Below, piece after piece: positions 1 to 9,210 of a DNA stretch of 64,000 bases. The DNA is from Symbioplanes lichenis. GTDB taxonomy: Bacteria; Actinomycetota; Actinomycetes; Mycobacteriales; Micromonosporaceae. Each line of letters starts with the position of its first letter. The first letter of the stretch is position 1. The notes below the pieces were generated by a model. That model was not told the DNA's origin, searched no databases, and was given only the letters and a program-made list of their open reading frames with translations. The stretch covers positions 682,001-746,000 of the forward strand of contig NZ_JAUZQD010000002.1 of assembly GCF_030709675.1 (NCBI RefSeq). Reading direction: 5' to 3'. The position numbers were made by a program, and so were the translations under genes.

Positions 1-4
1 GCCG

Positions 5-712
5 ATGGACGCCATTGAGCGCATCATCGTCGCGCTCGACTTCGCGTCCGCGGCGGAGGCGGAGGCGGCCGTCGACCGCATCGGGCCTGCCGGGCGGGCG
101 TACAAGATCGGGCTCGAGCTGCTGACCAGCGCGGGACCGGGGCCGGCGGCCCGGCTGGCGGCCGCGGGCCACCTGGTCTTCCTGGACCTCAAGCTGTTCG
201 AGATCCCCAGCTCGGTGGCCGGCGCGGTGCGGGCCGCCGGACGGCTCGGGGCGGGCATGGTCACGGTGCACGCGAGTGGCGGGCCGGGCATCATGCGGGC
301 CGCGGTCGACGCCGCGGCGGAGTTCCCCGGGCTGCGGGTGCTCGCGCTGACCGTGGTCACCAGCATGACCGCGGGCGACCTGGCCGAGCTGGGCATCGCG
401 GCCACGCCCGCCGAGCAGACGGTGCGGCTGGCCCGTCTGGCCCGGCGCGCGGGGTGCCACGGGCTGGTCGCCTCTCCGCAGGACGCCGGGACGCTGCGGC
501 AGGAGGTCGGGCCCGGGCCGCTCATCGTCGTGCCGGGTGTGACCGTCCCCGGCACGACCGCACCCGCGCCCGACCACGCCCGCCCGGGCGATGCCGCGGC
601 CGCGGTCCGGGCGGGCGCCAGCCACGTGATCGTCGGACGCCCGGTGACCCGGGCGCCGGATCCGGCTGGAGTGCTGCGCCGCCTCGCCGCCTCGATGAAC
701 AGCCCTCGATGA
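5..712 (+). CDS. pyrF: Orotidine 5'-phosphate decarboxylase family protein (PyrF-like)
   Basis: A 235-residue TIM-barrel protein of the OMP decarboxylase family, which converts OMP to UMP in pyrimidine synthesis. Visible family motifs are the N-terminal IVALDF strand with its Asp, KIGLEL with the catalytic Lys, TVHASGG, and the C-terminal VPGV and VGRPVTRA phosphate-binding segments. The normal catalytic stretch D-x-K-x-x-D-I-P reads DLKLFEIP here, so the second Asp of the tetrad is Glu. The length fits the short (group I) PyrF type, whereas many actinomycetes carry a longer type, so this could be a paralogue with another role. The ATG is four bases inside the window, so the ribosome binding site cannot be seen. 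Family assignment is firm; OMP decarboxylase activity is less certain. Confidence 0.8.
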   Translation: MDAIERIIVALDFASAAEAEAAVDRIGPAGRAYKIGLELLTSAGPGPAARLAAAGHLVFLDLKLFEIPSSVAGAVRAAGRLGAGMVTVHASGGPGIMRAAVDAAAEFPGLRVLALTVVTSMTAGDLAELGIAATPAEQTVRLARLARRAGCHGLVASPQDAGTLRQEVGPGPLIVVPGVTVPGTTAPAPDHARPGDAAAAVRAGASHVIVGRPVTRAPDPAGVLRRLAASMNSPR

Positions 713-744
713 GCGGCCCTCGATAGACGGCCCTCGGTGAACGG

Positions 745-1998
745 TCAGTGGCTCAGCTCGACGTGGCCCAGGACGCCGAGGGCGTCGGGGGCCAGGAGGG
801 CTGCGGAGTAGTAGGCGCTGACCAGGTAGGAGACGCTGTCGGGGGTGCTGGCCATGGGGCGGACGCTCAGGCCGTACTGGTGCTCGCCCTCGACGCCGGT
901 CTGGTGCAGGCCGATGACCCCCTGGCGCTCCTCGCCCGTACGCAGGGCCAGGATCGAGGTCGTGTGGGTGTCGCTGATCGGGATCTTGCCGCAGGGCAGG
1001 ATCGGCACGCCGCGCCAGGAGGCGGCGGGGTGGCCGTCGAGGACGATCGGGGCCGGGCGTACGCCGCGTTTGGTGCACTCGCGCCCGAAGGCGGCGATGG
1101 CCTTGGGGTGGGCGAGCAGGAAGTCGGTCTCCTCGCGCAGGGCGAGCAGGTCGTCGAGGTCGTCCGGGGTGGGCGGGCCGGAACGAGTGTAGACGCGGTG
1201 CCGCAGGTCGGCGTTGTGCAGCAGCCCGAAGCGGCGGTCATTGATCAGCTCGTCCTCCTGGCGCTCGCGCAGCGTCTCGACGACCACCTGTAGTTGCTGC
1301 GGAAAGCGCTCGCCGGCCTCGGCGCGGGGCACACGCATCAGCGACTGGGCGACGCTGAGCTCATAGTCGCGCGGGGTGTTCTCGAAGCCGACGAACGGCA
1401 CCGTCTCCTGCTGCGTCTTGCGGGAGCGGGCGCGGAAGCGTTCCATCGCCGAGAACAAGGACTGGCTGCGCTGCACCATCGCGTAGAACACCGGCCGCGG
1501 CAGGGCCAGGATCGTCACCGCCGTGCGGGCCGTCGCCGTGTAGCCCCACGTCTGGCAGCACTCGGTCAGCGTCGTGGCGCCGAAGTGCTCGCCCGTGGAG
1601 AGCACCGCGTCCGTGCCGGTGGTCGTCACCTGCCCGCTCGCGATGACGTACAGGTGGTCGGCCTTGGTGCCGGATGCGGCGATGATCTCGCCGGGCCGGT
1701 ACTCGCGCTGCTCGAAGCGGGCGGCGACCGCGCGCAGCGTCTCGTCGTGCTCGACGAAACCCAGCATCGGGATCTGGCGCAGCGAGACCGGCAGCAGGGC
1801 GACGACGCTGCCGGTGTTGGTCACGGCGAGGCGGCCGGCGGCGGGCTGGTGGGTGGTGCGGCGCTGGACGCGGTACGTGCCCCCGAGCGCCGGCGTCCAC
1901 GGCAGCTTGCGCAGCAGCCACCGCGACGTCGTCTCCGGGACCGGCGCGAAGGCGGCCGCGCCGGACTGCTGGTCGGCCTCGCTTGCTGGACTCGCCAC
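745..1998 (-). CDS. Family 2B encapsulin shell protein with cyclic-nucleotide-binding domain (EshA-like)
   Basis: About 417 residues resembling Streptomyces EshA, now classed as a family 2B encapsulin nanocompartment shell protein with an inserted cNMP-binding domain. Recognisable segments are [11 protein letters not shown] and GGTYRVQRR near the N-terminus, a CNB-like beta-roll ([20 protein letters not shown], then GEHFG), [28 protein letters not shown], and a C-terminal HK97-like part with [27 protein letters not shown] and [15 protein letters not shown]. Shell subunits of this family assemble into icosahedral cages that hold cargo enzymes. The start is the GTG at 1998, just before the conserved part; reading further upstream gives arginine-rich sequence without family resemblance. 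The gene is divergent from an unknown gene across 120 bp. No usual 2B cargo (terpene cyclase, polyprenyl transferase) lies next to it. Confidence 0.85.
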   Translation of the reverse strand: MASPASEADQQSGAAAFAPVPETTSRWLLRKLPWTPALGGTYRVQRRTTHQPAAGRLAVTNTGSVVALLPVSLRQIPMLGFVEHDETLRAVAARFEQREYRPGEIIAASGTKADHLYVIASGQVTTTGTDAVLSTGEHFGATTLTECCQTWGYTATARTAVTILALPRPVFYAMVQRSQSLFSAMERFRARSRKTQQETVPFVGFENTPRDYELSVAQSLMRVPRAEAGERFPQQLQVVVETLRERQEDELINDRRFGLLHNADLRHRVYTRSGPPTPDDLDDLLALREETDFLLAHPKAIAAFGRECTKRGVRPAPIVLDGHPAASWRGVPILPCGKIPISDTHTTSILALRTGEERQGVIGLHQTGVEGEHQYGLSVRPMASTPDSVSYLVSAYYSAALLAPDALGVLGHVELSH

Positions 1999-2017
1999 GA
2001 CTGGCCCCGTTCTCAAG

Positions 2018-2034
2018 ATCCGGTTGTTCCGGAT
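2018..2034. promoter_or_regulatory. Inverted repeat in divergent promoter region of encapsulin gene
   Basis: A perfect inverted repeat ATCCGG-5 nt-CCGGAT lies 20 bases upstream of the encapsulin GTG. A second dyad, GCGTA-8 nt-TACGC at 2093-2110 containing the palindrome AAACGTTT, lies just before the opposing ATG at 2119. The 120-bp spacer is also more AT-rich than its surroundings, as expected for a promoter. The binding protein is unknown. Confidence 0.4.
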
Positions 2035-2118
2035 GTTGTATCGCGCCCGCCGCGTATTTTGTCGCTTATTTGATCGTTTCGGGGACTTCGTGGCGTAAAC
2101 GTTTCTACGCTCGGTTTC

Positions 2119-2562
2119 ATGACAATCACCCGGAAGGCGCTGGTCGCCGACAGCCTGCCCGGCGGGATCCCCTCCCCCGCGGCGCCCCTGATCACCGGGA
2201 CGCTGAGCCGGCTCGGCCTGCGGCCCGTGCGGGTGCCGGTGGCCGACGACCCCGGCTTCCTGTCGGTGACCGAGCCGGTCGTGCTCGCCGTGAAGTGCAC
2301 CGACGAGGTCGCGGCGGTGCGCGCCATCGAGGCCTGGTGCCGGGTGGCGGGCCCGCGGGAGATCACCACGGACGTCACCGACTGCGACTACGTGCTCGAC
2401 CTCGCGGACATCACGAGCGCCGAGGACGTACGCCCGGAGTGGCTCGCCGGCGTCCGCCGGCTGGGCCTGGTCCCGGACGCCCCGGCCGCCGTGGTCGACG
2501 AGATCGTGCGCGCCCTGCGCAGCCTGAGCACCGCGACCCGCCCCGCGCTCGCGCCCGCCTGA
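2119..2562 (+). CDS. Hypothetical protein divergent from encapsulin
   Basis: A 147-residue soluble protein of unknown family, starting at an ATG 120 bp from the oppositely oriented encapsulin gene. Sequence features are an N-terminal [16 protein letters not shown] stretch, two short beta/alpha-like blocks rich in Val and Asp, and a helical C-terminus ending in a Pro/Ala tail. It has no signal peptide or membrane segment. The shared divergent promoter region suggests co-regulation with the encapsulin gene and makes it a cargo or partner candidate. However, it lacks the long disordered N-terminal extension typical of family 2 cargo. I do not recognise it. Confidence 0.6.
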   Translation: MTITRKALVADSLPGGIPSPAAPLITGTLSRLGLRPVRVPVADDPGFLSVTEPVVLAVKCTDEVAAVRAIEAWCRVAGPREITTDVTDCDYVLDLADITSAEDVRPEWLAGVRRLGLVPDAPAAVVDEIVRALRSLSTATRPALAPA

Positions 2563-2659
2563 GCCCGTCCGCCCCGCGCTCGCTTGAGCCCGCCTGCCAC
2601 GTGCGGCCGCCCGAGCCCTTCCGGCCCCCACGCAAGCGACCGGCGTGAGCTGACGGGCT

Positions 2660-3520
2660 TTACGCCACCGGCTCCGGCGACGACGACAGGTCTTCCATCG
2701 GGATCACGTGCACGCCGGGCTCGTCGGCGAAGCGGACCTCGTACCCGGTGGGCGGGCCGTCCTGCCCCCAGCGCACGCCGACCACCGTGCCGGGCCGCTC
2801 CCGCACCTGGATCTCCGCGCCCGGCGGCAGGCAGTCGTACGCCTCCACCAGCAGCGCGTCGAGCACGTGACGCGCGCCCTCGCGTGAGCCGCGCAGGCTG
2901 GTCGAGCGCAGCTCGCGGGCGAGGGCGATCGCGGCGTCGCGGGCGGGCCGCTCGGCGCTCGTCTCCCCCACCGTCAGCGCGGCCTCCACGCGCGCCCACA
3001 GCCGCCACGGGTCCTCGTCGAGCAGCAGCCGGGCGGCGCGGTCGAGCGCGACGCACGTGATGTCGACCGCCGCCTCCTCGCCCAGCTCGGCCACCCACGC
3101 CAGCTCCTCGGCCGGCGGCAGCAGCTCCGGCGTCTCGTGCGCGACGACCGCGTAGAGCATCGCCAGCACCGTCGCCCGGCCCTCGCCCTGGTAGAGCGCG
3201 CCGAGCCCGGCCGGCAGCCGCAGCGGCGGGAAGCGCAGCGCCAAGTGCTCGCCGCGGCCCAGCGGCAGGTCGGCGGCGAGCTGCGTGTCGCGCACCCGGG
3301 AGTGAAAAGTGCGGTGTTCGCGTTCAGCGAACATCCAGGCCCGGTGCTCGTCGTCGCCGATCGGGAAGAGCGGCACCCGGCGCGCCTCGCGCACGGGCGT
3401 CTGGCCCGCGAGCAGGCGCGCAGCAACGGAATAGGCCACGCCGAGGCGGGCCGCGAGCGCCCGGACGCGTCGCTTGCGGGCGCGATCGGGCACGGATCGG
3501 TGGCGCTGAGTTCCGGTCAT
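2660..3520 (-). CDS. Hypothetical actinobacterial protein with DUF1918-like C-terminus
   Basis: A 286-residue protein with an Arg/Lys-rich N-terminus ([18 protein letters not shown]), a helix-turn-helix-like segment ([20 protein letters not shown]), a helical middle and a C-terminal beta-rich part. The last 50 residues ([23 protein letters not shown] and on) resemble the short SH3-like DUF1918 domain found in actinobacterial proteins. A strong ribosome binding site (GGGAGG) lies upstream of the ATG at 3520. The gene is divergent from clpC. The function is unknown; DNA binding is only a guess from the basic N-terminus. Confidence 0.6.
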   Translation of the reverse strand: MTGTQRHRSVPDRARKRRVRALAARLGVAYSVAARLLAGQTPVREARRVPLFPIGDDEHRAWMFAEREHRTFHSRVRDTQLAADLPLGRGEHLALRFPPLRLPAGLGALYQGEGRATVLAMLYAVVAHETPELLPPAEELAWVAELGEEAAVDITCVALDRAARLLLDEDPWRLWARVEAALTVGETSAERPARDAAIALARELRSTSLRGSREGARHVLDALLVEAYDCLPPGAEIQVRERPGTVVGVRWGQDGPPTGYEVRFADEPGVHVIPMEDLSSSPEPVA

Positions 3521-3719
3521 CGTGATCCTCCCGCCCTCATCCTAGGTCGAGATCGTTGTAGCCTGGTCATCGCAGCCGCGCCTGCACGAGCGTAGCGAGG
3601 CCACCCACGCGGGCCTCGCCAGACGCCAAGAGGCTCTGACTCAGCGCACCCCGTTCCGCACGATGCCGTGCGTCTGACAGGCGGGGCGCGTGGGGCTCTG
3701 CCGCGAGGACGTGAGAGCT

Positions 3720-6245
<2,526 letters not shown>

Positions 6246-6266
6246 CCCACTGATCCACCACCAGGA

Positions 6267-6300
6267 GGCCGCAGCGGTTCGCCGCTGCGGCCTTCTCTGT
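6267..6300 (+). terminator. Intrinsic terminator after clpC
   Basis: A perfect 11-bp GC-rich stem (GGCCGCAGCGG / CCGCTGCGGCC) closes a TTCG tetraloop and is followed by a T-rich tract (TTCTCTGTTCT). It begins 22 bases after the clpC stop codon. Confidence 0.85.
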
Positions 6301-6466
6301 TCTCCCGCCGGATGGTTGTCCCGCCAGATGGTTGCCCGCCTAGCTGCCGTCCGTCAGATGTCGGACGGAGGCATTTGCTGAGGTGCTGCTGCCGCACCCC
6401 TCAACTGCTGCCGCCGAAGACCGACCTGAACCTTCGCCGATCGGCCGCCCCTTGAGGAGTACTGGT

Positions 6467-7228
6467 ATGTCCCTGCCCCCGCCGCAATCCTTCGGTTTCC
6501 CGCCCGCCCCGGCTCCTCGGAAGCGGAAGACCCTACCCATTGTCCTCGCCAGCGTCGGCGCGGTGTTCCTGCTGTGCATCGGCGGCACCGTCATCGCCGC
6601 AGCGAGCAGCGAGCAAACGCAGCAGACCGTCGCCGGGGATGCCCGAAGCTCGACCGAGGCGGTGGCCGTGGCCTCCGCCGTCCCGGACCGGACCACCGCC
6701 ACGCCGACGGCAGAAGCAACCACCGCAGCGCCGAGCCCGAAGAAGACGACCACGGCTCCGGCGGCCGAGAAGACCACCGAGGCACCGGCCGAGCCGAAGC
6801 TGTCCGTGGAGCAACAGAACGCCAACGAATCCGCCGAGAGCTACCTCGATGGGCAGTCCTTCTCCCGGACCGGCCTGATCAAGCAGCTCAAGTTCGAGGG
6901 CTACCCGACAAAGATCGCGACCAAGGCCGTGGACTCCGTGGGCGCCGACTGGAAGGACCAGGCCGCCAAGTCAGCCGAGAGCTACCTCGACGGCCAGGCC
7001 TTCTCCCGCACCGGCCTGATCAAGCAGCTCAAGTTCGAGGGCTTCACCTCGAGCCAGGCCGTCCACGGCGTGGACTCCGCGGGCGCCGACTGGAAGGAGC
7101 AGGCGGCCAAGTCGGCCGAGAGCTACCTCGACAGCTCCTCGTTCTCGCGTACCGGCCTGATCGGTCAGCTCGAGTTCGAGGGCTTCACCCACGCGCAGGC
7201 GGTCTACGGCGTCAACCAGGTGATGTAA
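6467..7228 (+). CDS. Ltp-family repeat protein, membrane-anchored
   Basis: A 253-residue protein with a proline-rich cytoplasmic start, a single membrane segment (TLPIVLASVGAVFLLCIGGT), a Thr/Ala/Pro/Lys-rich linker and three C-terminal repeats of about 47 residues. Each repeat carries SAESYLD, FSRTGLI, QLEFEG or QLKFEG and a final AVxxVxxxGADW-type helix, matching the Ltp family (PF07553, host cell surface-exposed lipoprotein). In phage TP-J34, Ltp blocks phage DNA injection; the bacterial homologues are mostly uncharacterised. The ATG at 6467 follows GAGGAG. There is no lipobox, so the anchor is probably the membrane helix with the repeats outside. A role in envelope function or superinfection exclusion is inference. 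Confidence 0.75.
   Translation: MSLPPPQSFGFPPAPAPRKRKTLPIVLASVGAVFLLCIGGTVIAAASSEQTQQTVAGDARSSTEAVAVASAVPDRTTATPTAEATTAAPSPKKTTTAPAAEKTTEAPAEPKLSVEQQNANESAESYLDGQSFSRTGLIKQLKFEGYPTKIATKAVDSVGADWKDQAAKSAESYLDGQAFSRTGLIKQLKFEGFTSSQAVHGVDSAGADWKEQAAKSAESYLDSSSFSRTGLIGQLEFEGFTHAQAVYGVNQVM
6830..7228 (+). repeat. Three 141-bp in-frame tandem repeats in Ltp-like gene
   Basis: Units begin at about 6830, 6971 and 7112, and the last is truncated by the stop codon. DNA identity between units is high around GCCGAGAGCTACCTCGA and the segment encoding TGLIKQLKFEG, showing recent or homogenised duplication. Confidence 0.8.
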
Positions 7229-7239
7229 GACACCGGCGG

Positions 7240-7716
7240 TCAGGTCAGGACGGCGACACGGGCGGCGACGGCGGGGGTGAGGTCCGGCTTTTCGTCGCCG
7301 TAGGCGAGGTCGCGGACGCGGGACGGGAAGATGCGCTCGATGTCGGCGCCGTAGGAGCCGTCCTCCGGGGTTTCGACGGTCGGGGCCGGGACCAGGTGAA
7401 CGGCGGTGGGCAGAGCGAGGCCGGAGTCGATGCCGGTGCCGATCGTGGAGCACTGGGCCCACACGTAGGCGACGCGCACGTCGGCCGGGGTGCGGGCCCC
7501 GGCGGGGTCGAGGCCGAAGACGCGGGTGGCGCAGCCCATGCGATCGCCGGACCAGTCGGCGCTGAGCTGCTGCTCGACGATCGGAGTGACCTGAGTGGCG
7601 AGCGTGGCGGCGAGGGCCGGCGGCACCTCGGCCGGACCGCGGGTGGACAGGACCACCGCGGTGGCCGCGAGCCCGGCCACCGCGGCAGCGGCGAGGCCGG
7701 TCCGTCGTGAGATCAC
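7240..7716 (-). CDS. Hypothetical exported or membrane-anchored protein
   Basis: About 158 residues. A Ser-Arg-Arg start is followed by a hydrophobic stretch (TGLAAAAVAGLAATAVVLS) that looks like a signal anchor or signal peptide. A small extracytoplasmic domain with two Cys follows (GDRMGCATRVFG and YVWAQCS), which may form a disulfide. I chose the GTG at 7716 because it places the hydrophobic helix at the N-terminus; a longer reading frame runs to about 7824 and would overlap the downstream end of the HxlR gene. It converges on the Ltp-like gene. The family is unknown. Confidence 0.55.
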   Translation of the reverse strand: MISRRTGLAAAAVAGLAATAVVLSTRGPAEVPPALAATLATQVTPIVEQQLSADWSGDRMGCATRVFGLDPAGARTPADVRVAYVWAQCSTIGTGIDSGLALPTAVHLVPAPTVETPEDGSYGADIERIFPSRVRDLAYGDEKPDLTPAVAARVAVLT

Positions 7717-7807
7717 GAGCGGACGGTAACCGGCGCCCGCAAGCCGATCACTACCGGCGTGGATTTCGTTCGCGAGTCTGGTGGGTGGTTCCGCGGCGGG
7801 ACGCGAA

Positions 7808-8197
7808 TCAGCGGTGGTCGGCATCGTATGCCGCCCGGGACGCGTCCACTTCGGGCATGTGCAGCTCGGCCCATTCCTTGAGTTGACTCATCACTACGAG
7901 CAGCGATCGGCCGAGCGAGGTCAGTTCGTAGTCGACCCGGACGGGCATGGACGGCGTCAGCGTGCGCGTGACCAGGCCGTCGCGCTCCATCCGGCGGAGG
8001 GACTGGGTGAGCATCTTCTGGCTGACCCCCTCGAGCTGGGAGGACAGCTCGGAGTAGCGCAGTGGACCGCGGAGGCCGAGCGCGACTATCAGCAGGCTCA
8101 CCCACTTGTCGCCGATCGTATCGAGCAGGCGCCTGCTGGGGCAGCTCGCGGCGAAGGCGTTGAACTGCGGCGCCGGCCGCTGGGCGGATGCCGTCAA
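7808..8197 (-). CDS. HxlR-family transcriptional regulator
   Basis: A 129-residue winged-helix protein of the HxlR family. Diagnostic features are the N-terminal Cys in AASCPSRRLLD, IGDKWVSLLI, LRYSELSSQLEGVSQKMLTQSLRRMERDGLVTR as recognition helices and wing (cited here only as positions 45-80), and YELTSLGRSL. Members often sense electrophiles or oxidants through the conserved Cys. The start is a TTG at 8197 preceded by GGAGG with good spacing; the ATG five bases further upstream opens a two-codon frame only. It is divergent from an NADPH:quinone-type oxidoreductase, a typical arrangement in which the regulator controls the enzyme. Confidence 0.88.
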   Translation of the reverse strand: MTASAQRPAPQFNAFAASCPSRRLLDTIGDKWVSLLIVALGLRGPLRYSELSSQLEGVSQKMLTQSLRRMERDGLVTRTLTPSMPVRVDYELTSLGRSLLVVMSQLKEWAELHMPEVDASRAAYDADHR

Positions 8198-8232
8198 GAC
8201 ATACCTCCGGGTGTGTACCCCACTCCAAAGTG

Positions 8233-8255
8233 CCTACTTCCCAAGAGAACGTAGG
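8233..8255. promoter_or_regulatory. Candidate HxlR operator in divergent intergenic region
   Basis: An inverted repeat CCTAC-13 nt-GTAGG sits midway between the divergent HxlR and oxidoreductase genes. This is where an autoregulating HxlR dimer would be expected to bind. The assignment rests on position and symmetry only. Confidence 0.35.
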
Positions 8256-8296
8256 TCCCTGAAAGTGGTGAGGCAACCAGATCCAGGGGGAATTCC

Positions 8297-9187
8297 ATGC
8301 GCGCACTCATCACCAGCGCCGGAGCCGACACGCCGGTGCTCACCGACGTCGAGCCCGCACCGCTCGGCCCCGCGGACCTGCGGATCCACGTCAGTGCGGC
8401 TGCTGTCAACCCGATCGACGTGTTCCTCGCGACCGAGCGGGGCCGAACCGTCTTCGGCCTGGGCGGGGGCGCCGGCTTGGGTTCGGACCTCGCCGGGACG
8501 GTCGTCGAAGCCGGCGCCGAGGTCGACGGTTTCGCCGTCGGCGACCTGGTCGCTGCCCTTGATCGTGACCTCGCCGCCCCAAGCCGGGCGCATGCGGAGA
8601 GCATCGTGATCGCGGCGACCGATGTGGCCCGCGTGCCTGCCGGACTGGATCCCATAGCTGCGGCATCGATACCGCTGAACGCTCTCGCCGCGCGCCAGGG
8701 CCTCGACCTCCTCGGCCCGCCGGAGGGGCGCAGACTGCTGGTGACCGGCGCGGCTGGTGCCGTGGGCGGATACGCCGTCGCCTTGGCGGTCAGAGCAGGC
8801 TGGCGGGTCACGGGTCTCGCCCGGACGACTGACGCGGCCTTCGTCAGAGACGCCGGCGCCGAGCGATTCGTCGAGGAGCTCCCCGGACCGGCATACGACG
8901 TGGTGCTCGACGCCGCGACGATGCACAGCGACGCGATCCGCGCGCTGCACGACGGCGGCGTGTACGTCGGCTACCCCGGACAGACAGTCGAGGCCGAACG
9001 AGGTATCCACATCAAGCCAGTGGTCACCCAGCCCGACGGCGCCGCACTGGCCGGCCTGCTCCGGCACGCCGCCGACGGACTGTTCCAGCTCCGTATCGCC
9101 GGCACGGTCGCACTCGAAGAGGCGTCGGTCGCGTACGCCAAGGTCGCCGGCGGTGGCCAACGCGGACGCTGGCTCCTCATACCGTAA
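8297..9187 (+). CDS. NADP-dependent zinc-less alcohol dehydrogenase / quinone oxidoreductase-like protein
   Basis: A 296-residue medium-chain dehydrogenase/reductase of the quinone oxidoreductase type. It has an N-terminal GroES-like half (VNPIDVFLATERG; GSDLAGTVVEAGAEVDGFAVGD) and a Rossmann half with the nucleotide loop GAAGAVGGYAV around residue 155. Zinc ligands are absent. A strong ribosome binding site (AGGGGGA) precedes the ATG at 8297. Members reduce quinones or enals with NADPH. The divergent HxlR gene probably regulates it in response to electrophilic or oxidative stress. The substrate cannot be told from sequence. Confidence 0.88.
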   Translation: MRALITSAGADTPVLTDVEPAPLGPADLRIHVSAAAVNPIDVFLATERGRTVFGLGGGAGLGSDLAGTVVEAGAEVDGFAVGDLVAALDRDLAAPSRAHAESIVIAATDVARVPAGLDPIAAASIPLNALAARQGLDLLGPPEGRRLLVTGAAGAVGGYAVALAVRAGWRVTGLARTTDAAFVRDAGAERFVEELPGPAYDVVLDAATMHSDAIRALHDGGVYVGYPGQTVEAERGIHIKPVVTQPDGAALAGLLRHAADGLFQLRIAGTVALEEASVAYAKVAGGGQRGRWLLIP

Positions 9188-9210
9188 CCCGACGAGACTC
9201 GCGAACAAGG

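Noticed and set aside
1999..2631. Extension of the encapsulin frame to 628 codons
   Set aside because: The added part is Arg/Gly-rich, overlaps the divergent 147-residue gene, and has no counterpart in EshA-type shells.
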